In this document: one piece after another, positions 35,140 to 41,619 of the stretch
Numbering within the stretch: position 1 is the first letter of the stretch
Layout: each line of letters begins with the position of its first letter
From: Aliiruegeria sabulilitoris
GTDB taxonomy: Bacteria > Pseudomonadota > Alphaproteobacteria > Rhodobacterales > Rhodobacteraceae
Length of the DNA stretch: 51,055 nt
Direction: 5' to 3'
Assembly: GCF_001558155.1 (NCBI RefSeq)
Contig: NZ_LOAS01000032.1
Coordinates: 1 to 51,055, forward strand
Made by a program: the position numbers and the translations under genes
The notes under the pieces: generated by a model
What the model was told of the DNA's origin: nothing
Databases searched by the model: none
What the model saw: only the letters and a program-made list of their open reading frames with translations

Positions 35140-35491
35140 CGCTGGAACCATCGTCGGACCCGTTCCCGCCACGCACGCGCTCCAGCATCACCTCGATGAA
35201 GGCGGGACCGAAGACCCCGACCAGATAGGCGGCGGAACCGGCCGCGCCGCCGGAAGGGATCGCCGCCGGCGGCAGTCCCATCCAGCTGGTGATGACGGCC
35301 ATTGAGAGACTGCCCATGCCAGCCGCGATGATGCCGCCGAGCAGGATGTGTCGCACCGCATCCCGCAGATGCATCTTCGTCGTCAGTGCGTTGGTCGCGC
35401 CGCCCAGTGCACCCCATGCGGCGAGGATCACAGCGGTGGACGTGGCCAGATCCCGCAGGACGGTTGCGATGAATCCGGGTTCCTCGTTCAT
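35132..35491 (-). CDS. Holin (LydA-like)
   Basis: This 119-residue membrane protein has three hydrophobic segments (STAVILAAWGALGGATNAL, HILLGGIIAAGMGSLSMAVI and GSAAYLVGVFGPAFIEVML) and a charged C-terminal tail. The GLPPAAIPSGGAAGSAAYL part matches LydA-type holins of Rhodobacterales prophages. It should form inner-membrane lesions that release the endolysin. The ATG overlaps the stop of the DUF2460 gene (ATGA), so lysis genes are translated from the tail transcript. Confidence 0.82.
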   Translation of the reverse strand: MNEEPGFIATVLRDLATSTAVILAAWGALGGATNALTTKMHLRDAVRHILLGGIIAAGMGSLSMAVITSWMGLPPAAIPSGGAAGSAAYLVGVFGPAFIEVMLERVRGGNGSDDGSSDA

Positions 35492-36114
35492 CGCCGGATC
35501 TCCACGAGCGGAATGGAGGTGATCGATCCCAGCCGTTCGATATCGAGGGAGACATCGAGCGTGTCGCTGTCGAAGCGCACCGGAACATCGAACTCGAAGC
35601 CCGCGGTGACCAGCACCCCCGCGCCGGGCGCCGCAGTGAAGGTGACCAGGCCGGTGGTGGTGTCGACCGACCAGCCGGACACCTGCTCGACGCCATCGAG
35701 AGCGATCCGGACGGAACCGGAGACGGGTTTGCTGATGGAGCGGCTCCAGGAATGCGCCCCGGAGAGGTAGGTCTTCAGCAGTTGGAACGTGGTCGTGGTG
35801 CCGTCCCCAGTCCCCAGCCCCTGATCGGTGGGCGTTGGCTGCTGCGAAGGCAGGCAGGATTTGTAATCCGCCCAGTCCTTGTAGCGGAAACCGTAGAGCC
35901 GGCCGTTCCGCGCCTCGAAAAAGGCCACGACCGTGGCGAGATCATCGGCCCGCCGCACCCCATAGGCGACGTCATAGCGCCGCCGGGAATTCGCCCAGCT
36001 CGCATTGCGCTCCTCGTCGCCGGAGGTCAGCTCGACGATCTGCGTCCGTCGCTCCGGACCGCCGCGGGCGCCCCGGCTGATATTGTCGGGGAAGCGCACC
36101 TCGTGAAAAGCCAT
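35488..36114 (-). CDS. DUF2460 distal tail protein (GTA g12-like)
   Basis: The 208-residue product matches DUF2460: MAFHEVRFPDNISRGARGGP at the start, TQIVELTSGDEERNASWANS, FFEARNGRLYGFRYKDWADY, and a beta-rich C-terminal half. In GTA particles this is the distal tail protein that joins the tube to the tip. In Rhodobacter GTA it is directly followed by g13; here the lysis cassette intervenes. Its start shares a base with the tape-measure stop. Confidence 0.92.
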   Translation of the reverse strand: MAFHEVRFPDNISRGARGGPERRTQIVELTSGDEERNASWANSRRRYDVAYGVRRADDLATVVAFFEARNGRLYGFRYKDWADYKSCLPSQQPTPTDQGLGTGDGTTTTFQLLKTYLSGAHSWSRSISKPVSGSVRIALDGVEQVSGWSVDTTTGLVTFTAAPGAGVLVTAGFEFDVPVRFDSDTLDVSLDIERLGSITSIPLVEIRR

Positions 36115-38132
36115 CAGAGAACCCTCCTGCCCATGGCGACGGCGCGCTGGATATCCGCCGCGACCTGTGTCCGCGATTGCCGGAAGGAAGGCGCGTCGCG
36201 CGTGGCGATATTGACCGTGACCGGCGCCATCGCTGCCTGCTTCCCGCCGCCGCCCCGGAATTCATCCGTCACCCGTTCCTGTGGATGGAGCATGGCGAGG
36301 AAACCGCCGCGGCCATCGAGACCGCCGGATCGGGCCCCGAAACCGGTGTGACCGCCGCCCGCGAAATTGGTCGGACGCGCCGCCGGCCGGATGCTGGTGG
36401 TGAGAGCGCTGCCGAAAGCGTTGCCGAGAATGCCGGAAATCCCGCTCGCCAGTGGCCCAAGGATGTATTGCCGCGCGGCGAGTTTCGCGAGATCGGCAAT
36501 CATCGACGTCACCAGGTCAGTGAAATTGACCTTGCCGGTCTTAACGAACTGGCCGACCGCCTCCTCGGCAGAGGCGAAGGCGCCCACCAGCCGATCGGCG
36601 ATGGCGTCGCCGGTATTTCTCGCCTCTTTCGCATACTCGGCCAGCTTGTCGCGCAGCGACTCCCACACCGAGATTCCGACATTGCCGGTCGACACCATCT
36701 GCTCGGCTGCCGCACGCCCCGCGCCGCCGGTCTTCTCCGCTTCCTCCGCCGTGCGCTTGAGCGCGTTCTGGACCGCCCGCTGTTTCACCGCGTCGAAGAA
36801 ATCCCCGAGCGGACTGCTCGCATCGATCTCCTCGGCTCTGGTTCGGGCGTCCTCCCATCGCCCGCTCAACCGATCCCGCGCCGCCGTCGCTGCGCGGGCA
36901 TAATTGCCACTTGCCTCGCTCAGCCTGTCGATGGTTCCCGAGAGCGTGCCGGTGGAGAGATCGGTCCCGAAGGTCTCGTTGAGCTTCTGGGCGATCCCGT
37001 CGATCGCGTGGCCCACATACCAGACCATGTCGTGCAACTTGGTCAGCACATGCGAGACCGCGCCATTGAAGGCCGCACGGAATAGATCGGGGATCGACCC
37101 GACCGAGGTGCGGATCCCGAGCACAGCAAGTTGGATGCCCTTGATGATCGAGTTTGCCGCATCGACCGTGGTCGTCATCACCTGCTCCCAGGCCGAGGCA
37201 AACCAGGGCGCGATGGCATCGACCACCGGCTTCAGAAGGCTCTTCAGCCCGTCCGCCGCAACCTGCGAGACCGCGAGCGCGGTGTCCCCGAAACTCACCG
37301 TGACCTCCGAGACCTGATTGATCTCGTGGCTCATCGCCGCGATGGCGGCAGATGCCACTCCGACGACTGCGAGCAGCGGCCAGAAGCGGGTGACGACGCC
37401 GCCGATCAGCTTGCCGAGATCGCGGAAGATGGCGGAGACGCCGCCATTGCCGAAGCCGTAGATCTGCGCGATCTGCGTGCCTTGCTGCGCCATGACCACG
37501 AAGGGGTTCATACCGCCCGCGAGCGAGACACCGATATCGTTGACCTGGTAGAACATCTGCTGCGTCCGGAAGGCGGCATTGCGCGAGGCGCCCGCCATCC
37601 GGGTGATCGCATTGGTCCGCCCCTTGAGCGCGGCGACGCTCTCGAGCGAGGCGCGGCGTTCGCGGGCGATGGCCGCAGTCATCTCGTCGGTCGAGATCGC
37701 CCCCTGCAGATGCGCCGCCTTCAGTTCGGAGACTGCGCTGCGGTAGCGGCGGATCTCGCCATAGACCGGATTGTATTTCGCGCGGAGGTCATCAAGCGCC
37801 TGACCCTGCCGCAGGAACTCGGCCGTGGTCTGACCGATGGCCGGGGTGACTCCGGTCAGCCGGTTGATCTGCGCCACCATGGGCGTGGCGGCAGCGGCCG
37901 TGGTGTTGAGCGACCGCGCCGCCTCTGCCGCCTTTGCGGAAAGCATCTCCAGCTCGGCGCGCGCGCGAGCGGTGGAATTGCCCACATTGTCCAGACCCGA
38001 CCCAGCCGGAGCGGCTCCCGTCTTGATGCCTTCGAGCGCAGCGCGGCCCTCGGTACCGAGCGAACGAAGCTCCGCCTTGACCTGTTGACCGCCCACCGCC
38101 GCGAGACGGACCGATACCCGTTTTTCAGCCAT
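36114..38132 (-). CDS. Tail tape measure protein
   Basis: The 672-residue protein sets tail length and is extruded during DNA ejection. It starts with a coiled region (VRLAAVGGQQVKAELRSLGT), then has a membrane-like segment near residues 250-270 (FWPLLAVVGVASAAIAAM) and a C-terminal part similar to lambda gpH (AFASAEEAVGQFVKTGKVNF, TSMIADLAKLAARQYILGPL). A glycine-rich region precedes the end. The size predicts a fairly short siphovirus tail. The ATG at 38132 overlaps the end of the upstream chaperone fusion by 8 bp. Confidence 0.92.
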   Translation of the reverse strand: MAEKRVSVRLAAVGGQQVKAELRSLGTEGRAALEGIKTGAAPAGSGLDNVGNSTARARAELEMLSAKAAEAARSLNTTAAAATPMVAQINRLTGVTPAIGQTTAEFLRQGQALDDLRAKYNPVYGEIRRYRSAVSELKAAHLQGAISTDEMTAAIARERRASLESVAALKGRTNAITRMAGASRNAAFRTQQMFYQVNDIGVSLAGGMNPFVVMAQQGTQIAQIYGFGNGGVSAIFRDLGKLIGGVVTRFWPLLAVVGVASAAIAAMSHEINQVSEVTVSFGDTALAVSQVAADGLKSLLKPVVDAIAPWFASAWEQVMTTTVDAANSIIKGIQLAVLGIRTSVGSIPDLFRAAFNGAVSHVLTKLHDMVWYVGHAIDGIAQKLNETFGTDLSTGTLSGTIDRLSEASGNYARAATAARDRLSGRWEDARTRAEEIDASSPLGDFFDAVKQRAVQNALKRTAEEAEKTGGAGRAAAEQMVSTGNVGISVWESLRDKLAEYAKEARNTGDAIADRLVGAFASAEEAVGQFVKTGKVNFTDLVTSMIADLAKLAARQYILGPLASGISGILGNAFGSALTTSIRPAARPTNFAGGGHTGFGARSGGLDGRGGFLAMLHPQERVTDEFRGGGGKQAAMAPVTVNIATRDAPSFRQSRTQVAADIQRAVAMGRRVL

Positions 38133-38798
38133 TCTCCCGCATCCTCTCATTCGCCTTCAGGCAGGCGATGGCCTCGATTTCCGGCAGCAGCTCGGCCGCG
38201 GCGAGCAGATCGCAGCCCAGCGCCTCGGCGAGCCGCAGACCTGCGCCAAGGTCCCAGCCGAGCACCGCGTAGCCGTTCATCCCCGACACCGCGCGGACCT
38301 GACCGCCCATCCGCAGTGCCAGATCCCACACCTGCGCACCCTCTAGGCTTTCCGGCTGGTGCCGGTCCTGCGGGCAGGCTTCGCAGCGGGTGGGGCAGGC
38401 TCCGCAATATTCGGCGCCCCCGCCGAAGTGCCATTCGGCAAGGGCGCGGAGGCGTTTTTTTCCTGTTCCAGCCCCAGCCAGCGCGCCATGTATTCGAGCT
38501 GCCATCCCTCGAAGATCCGGTAATTGTCCAGAAGCGCATCGATGTGCTCGCGCGTGACCTCGGCCAGCCCACCATCCTTGCCCTCGATGCCCTCCCACTC
38601 GGAAATCACCTGGAAGGCGACGGCCTTGGCAAAGCGCAGCGCCGCCTCGTCCTGATCGGTGGTCTCGTCCACCCCCTCGAGGATGGGATCGCGGCGCGCG
38701 GCCCCCATGATGGCGGTGGTTGCCGGCGCCGCCAGGACGCGGACGCCGGGCAGGAGCGCGACCCATTGCGGCTCCCGGTTGAGATTGAGACGGATCAT
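38125..38798 (-). CDS. Tail assembly chaperone, frameshifted long form (gpGT-like)
   Basis: The shorter protein begins at 38798 and, after a -1 shift at A AAA AAC (38460-38454), continues in the second frame to 38125, giving about 224 residues. The added part contains a CX2CX3CX2C cluster (EYCGACPTRCEACP) and a helical domain (AQVWDLALRMGGQV, EALGCDLLAAAELLPEIEAI). The second frame has no good start of its own near the overlap. Position between tail tube and tape measure is the same as lambda G/GT. The long form should bind the tape measure and recruit tail tube subunits. The single-span coordinates include the recoding site. Confidence 0.72.
38343..38798 (-). CDS. Tail assembly chaperone, short form (gpG-like)
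   Basis: The 151-residue product in frame 0 starts MIRLNLNREPQWVALLPGVR and is followed by ALRFAKAVAFQVISEWEGIE and AEVTREHIDALLDNYRIFEG, typical of tail chaperones in this phage group. After the slippery site the frame encodes only a low-complexity Ala/Pro tail ending at 38343. I chose the ATG at 38798 with GAGG upstream; a GTG four codons earlier overlaps the tail tube stop and is possible. It should be made in excess over the frameshifted form. Confidence 0.8.
   Translation of the reverse strand: MIRLNLNREPQWVALLPGVRVLAAPATTAIMGAARRDPILEGVDETTDQDEAALRFAKAVAFQVISEWEGIEGKDGGLAEVTREHIDALLDNYRIFEGWQLEYMARWLGLEQEKNASAPLPNGTSAGAPNIAEPAPPAAKPARRTGTSRKA
38415..38460 (-). promoter_or_regulatory. 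Programmed -1 ribosomal frameshift signal
   Basis: Read on the minus strand, the heptamer A AAA AAC (38460-38454) is in the codon phase required for tandem -1 slippage (codons GAA AAA AAC). A 7-nt spacer (GCCTCCG) follows, then a stem-loop at 38446-38415: CGCCC, TT, GCCGAA, loop TGGCAC, TTCGGC, GG, GGGCG. This gives 5 + 6 base pairs around a 2x2 internal loop. Heptamer, spacer and structure have the classic arrangement. Confidence 0.75.
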
Positions 38799-38806
38799 GG
38801 ATGACC

Positions 38807-39760
38807 TCACGGATTGTCGTAGGTTTCCTGATCATTGATCAGGGTTGCGGTGGCCATTCGGCCGGTGACGGTGTCGAGCGCGGACTGCCATTCGAAAGTG
38901 GCCTGCACACCGCCGGGTCCTTCGAGCGGCAGGCGGGCCTTTGGCAGGTAGACGGCATGGGCCTTGAGCTCGAAGCGGCGATCGGCGTCGATCTCGTAGG
39001 CGAAACTCAGTTCGCAGGGATCGCCGGCAATGGCCTGATCGAGCAGCACCGTGTCGGCGAAGCGCACGTTGATGGAGCCGGTGAGGGCTGCCACGGAGGG
39101 ATCGGCCCCGTCGATCATGCCGTCCGAGCGGATGGTCTCGATCCGGTCGAGATTGTTCGAATAGGTGATCTCGCCCGAGACGATGCTGCCGAGCTGCGAG
39201 CCGTCGCGGGAAACAGAGCCGTTGAAGGCGCCGAAGCGCTGCAGCTCGAGCCCGGTCAGCGTGCCGGCCGAGGACGCCGCGCCCGTGGTTTCACCTTGAG
39301 CGATCACATTGACCGTCGCGGTCACGAGCCCCGAGCGCTGCATGGTCCAGCTGATCGAATTGGCAACGCAGCCCGCGTTCATCGCATAGTGGGGCACGTC
39401 CGGCATGCCGATCTCGATCGACATCGAGGGCAGCACCCAGCCCCCCGAGGCGAACTCATGGGTGAAGGGTGCGACCGCGCCGGTGGTGGTGGGTGCCCCG
39501 AACAGCGCCTTCAGCCAGATCCCGAGGAAGCGCAGATCGATCGGCACCGAGACATCGCCATCGGCGGTGATCGCATCCCTGACCGGTGGCAGCGGATCGC
39601 GGCCATAGCCGAGAAGTTCGGAGTTGAGCAGCGGCTGCTCGCTGCCGAGGCTGGAGCTGGCGAAGGGCATCCGCCAGTAGCTGTCCGCGGCCGGCGGCGT
39701 TCCGTAGACGGATTCGAAGGCGAGCGCCATCTGCGCCCGCGCGCCCTGTGCGCGTGCCAT
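38807..39760 (-). CDS. Major tail tube protein
   Basis: The 317-residue protein starts MARAQGARAQMALAFESVYG and matches the phage tail tube family with YWRMPFASSSLGSEQPLLNS, DVSVPIDLRFLGIWLKALFG and a beta-rich body with a repeated fold. The tube subunits stack around the tape measure to form the tail. Length is near that of comparable TTPs in Rhodobacterales phages. Its stop overlaps the optional GTG of the chaperone gene. Confidence 0.88.
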   Translation of the reverse strand: MARAQGARAQMALAFESVYGTPPAADSYWRMPFASSSLGSEQPLLNSELLGYGRDPLPPVRDAITADGDVSVPIDLRFLGIWLKALFGAPTTTGAVAPFTHEFASGGWVLPSMSIEIGMPDVPHYAMNAGCVANSISWTMQRSGLVTATVNVIAQGETTGAASSAGTLTGLELQRFGAFNGSVSRDGSQLGSIVSGEITYSNNLDRIETIRSDGMIDGADPSVAALTGSINVRFADTVLLDQAIAGDPCELSFAYEIDADRRFELKAHAVYLPKARLPLEGPGGVQATFEWQSALDTVTGRMATATLINDQETYDNP

Positions 39761-39782
39761 GTATCAAAGTCCTTTCGGTTTG

Positions 39783-40220
39783 TCAGTTCAGCGGATCGTC
39801 GGTGGCGTAGGTGAGAACGACGCCAACGGTTGCCGCCTTCAGCCCCTCGGCCCCCTCGACAGGCAGATCGAGCGGCGCCGGTGCCTCGCCCAGCACGTAG
39901 TCGCAGAGACCGCCCAGGGTGCGATCGGCGGCGATGGCGGCGCCCAGCGCCAGCTTCAGCGTATCGAAGGCGGCATCCCGCTCGGCATCGGTGCCGGTCT
40001 CGACAATCAAGTCCACCTCGGCCCGGTGCTCGAACACATAGAGCGGTGGGGAGAACAGGAACTCGGGCTCGCCGGGATCGCCATCGCGCAGGATCATCAT
40101 ACCCGCCGCCGGCACCCGCGCCGGAAGCCCGGCATTGCGCAAGAGCGTAGCGCCTACCGGCCGGGATGCCGCGAGCGCCGTATGCAGTGCCTGAAGCACC
40201 TGCTCGGATCTGCTTGCCAT
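39783..40220 (-). CDS. Tail terminator-like protein (gpU family)
   Basis: The 145-residue protein starts MASRSEQVLQALHTALAASR and has the minor tail U pattern: a long N-terminal helix, then GDPGEPEFLFSPPLYVFEHR and AEVDLIVETGTDAERDAAFD. gpU-type proteins cap the tail tube and join it to the head. The ATG overlaps the DUF6441 stop as TGATG. The call rests on fold-level resemblance and gene order. Confidence 0.75.
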   Translation of the reverse strand: MASRSEQVLQALHTALAASRPVGATLLRNAGLPARVPAAGMMILRDGDPGEPEFLFSPPLYVFEHRAEVDLIVETGTDAERDAAFDTLKLALGAAIAADRTLGGLCDYVLGEAPAPLDLPVEGAEGLKAATVGVVLTYATDDPLN

Positions 40221-40879
40221 CAGGTGCGGTCCTTCCAGCGATCGACGATCATGCCCGCGAGCCGGTTGCCCCATTTCTCCGCATCGCGGCCGAGATCGGT
40301 GCGCTTCGGCAGCTTCACCTGCGGCACCAGCAGAAAGGCGATGACCGTCTGCTCGCCGGTGAGGATGCCATCCTTGCGGCGGCGCCCGCCCTTTTTCGCC
40401 ACGCGGCCCTTCCGGTTGATCCGCGCCTGATCCACGACCAGCAGGCTGGGCTTGCCCCGCCGATAGACGAAGCGCAGCGGCAGGCCGGTCTTGCGCTCGA
40501 AGCCGAGCGGCGTGATCCGCTTGTTGCCAGAGCCCCGAAGCTTTGCGGTGGCGGCGGTCGGAATTGCCAGCCAGAAACCGTCGCGGGATCGGATGAGCGC
40601 ACCGCGATCATGGGCATCGATCACTTCCGGCGTGTGCCGCCCTTTCACATGAATGAGCGCGGCCGCGCCGATGCTCTCGCCCCTCGCGGGATAGGTGTTT
40701 GCCCGGATGGCGCGCGGGAGCCGGTCTCCGAGACCGCCGCCGCGCAACTGCGCCCGCCAGTCGTTCTTCAGGCCTGTGCCCGCCGCGCGGATGCCGCCGG
40801 TGACCGCCCGCTCGGCCGCGAGGATTTCCCGCTCCATGCGCTCGCGAAGATCGCCCTCGATGCGAATGTCGAACCTCAT
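40220..40879 (-). CDS. DUF6441 family prophage protein (minor tail Z-like)
   Basis: The 219-residue protein starts MRFDIRIEGDLRERMEREIL and contains the DUF6441 blocks GLKNDWRAQLRGGGLGDRLP, HDRGALIRSRDGFWLAIPT and LPLRFVYRRGKPSLLVVDQA. The C-terminal half is basic. It occupies the place of lambda Z between head-tail joining and tail terminator genes, so a neck or tail-completion role is probable. The ATG overlaps the previous stop (ATGA). Confidence 0.85.
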   Translation of the reverse strand: MRFDIRIEGDLRERMEREILAAERAVTGGIRAAGTGLKNDWRAQLRGGGLGDRLPRAIRANTYPARGESIGAAALIHVKGRHTPEVIDAHDRGALIRSRDGFWLAIPTAATAKLRGSGNKRITPLGFERKTGLPLRFVYRRGKPSLLVVDQARINRKGRVAKKGGRRRKDGILTGEQTVIAFLLVPQVKLPKRTDLGRDAEKWGNRLAGMIVDRWKDRT

Positions 40880-41190
40880 GCCGCCCGCGCCTCCGCCTGC
40901 CACACGAACCGCTCGCGATCCCGCACCGGCTCACCCGCGATCTCGAAGACCTCGCCCGCAACCTCGAGCGTGTCGCCCGCTGCCAGCTCCGGCGCCTCCG
41001 AGACCCGGAGATCGAACAGCACCGTATCGACCACGAACCGCCCGCCATTGAAGGACGCGGTGTCGTCGGTCGCGCGGCGCATGACCCGGATGGCAACGCC
41101 GCCGCCCCCGCCGCCGGCCCGCCAGAGCGCATCCTGCGCCATGTGCGGATCGGCGAAAAGCGCATCGATGGCAGCGGCGAAGATACTCAT
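40876..41190 (-). CDS. Head-tail joining/adaptor protein (gpFII-like)
   Basis: The 104-residue product starts MSIFAAAIDALFADPHMAQD and continues with a short beta-rich domain (RFVVDTVLFDLRVSEAPELA, GDTLEVAGEVFEIAG), as in the small neck proteins of lambda-like phages. It should bind between portal complex and tail. The ATG shares its first base with the DUF2190 stop (TGATG), and its stop overlaps the DUF6441 ATG. The long upstream extension of the frame is a shadow of DUF2190. Confidence 0.75.
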   Translation of the reverse strand: MSIFAAAIDALFADPHMAQDALWRAGGGGGGVAIRVMRRATDDTASFNGGRFVVDTVLFDLRVSEAPELAAGDTLEVAGEVFEIAGEPVRDRERFVWQAEARAA

Positions 41191-41528
41191 CAGGCAGCAG
41201 TTCCATTGAGGCGAACGGCCCCGAGAATCTCGGTCGCCCCGGATCCCACCGCCGCCGCGGCAACGCCGATCAGGGTGTTGTCGGTATCGACCGTGGTCGC
41301 CTCCGAGCCGTCCCAGTAGATTTTCGCGCCGACCGCCCAGGCCTGGGATGCAGCCTTCGGCAACTCGTAGGTGCCGGTGAGGTTCAGGGTGCCTTCGGCG
41401 CCATTTGCGACCGCATCTGCGCAGACGCCGAAAATGGCGCCCTGCAGATGGCCGGCGCCGGAGGCGAGATCGGAGCCCGAGCCGTTGGTGAAGGTCAGCG
41501 TGTGACCGTGGGAAAGGAAGTTTTTCAT
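41190..41528 (-). CDS. DUF2190 protein (possible capsid decoration protein)
   Basis: This 112-residue beta-rich protein matches DUF2190 (KNFLSHGHTLTFTNGSGSDL, HLQGAIFGVCADAVANGAEG, AVGAKIYWDGSEATT, IGVAAAAVGSGATEILGAVR). Members lie directly after the major capsid gene and are thought to stabilise or decorate the head. It follows the capsid gene after a 91-bp gap with a strong hairpin. TCAGGAG-like sequence on the plus strand is not relevant; on the coding strand GGTTCTCCCCC precedes the ATG, which is weak. Confidence 0.82.
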   Translation of the reverse strand: MKNFLSHGHTLTFTNGSGSDLASGAGHLQGAIFGVCADAVANGAEGTLNLTGTYELPKAASQAWAVGAKIYWDGSEATTVDTDNTLIGVAAAAVGSGATEILGAVRLNGTAA

Positions 41529-41559
41529 GGGGGAGAACCCTTTTCAGGAGAAAGAGAAA

Positions 41560-41598
41560 CCGGCGCCCGCCCAACAGGGAGGAAAAAGCGGGCGCCGG
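41560..41598 (-). terminator. Hairpin between capsid and DUF2190 genes
   Basis: A perfect 11-bp stem (CCGGCGCCCGC / GCGGGCGCCGG) encloses a 17-nt loop. On the transcribed strand TTTCTCTTTCTCC follows. A second, mutually exclusive stem CCGGCC/GGCCGG occupies 41595-41612. It may stabilise the capsid message or partly attenuate transcription of downstream tail genes. Confidence 0.65.
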
Positions 41599-41619
41599 CC
41601 GATCACGGCCGGAGCCGGA

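Noticed and set aside
37131-38804. Plus-strand frame of 557 codons opposite tape measure and chaperone
   Set aside because: Antisense shadow without recognisable domains; composition is dominated by Arg, Gly and Asp.
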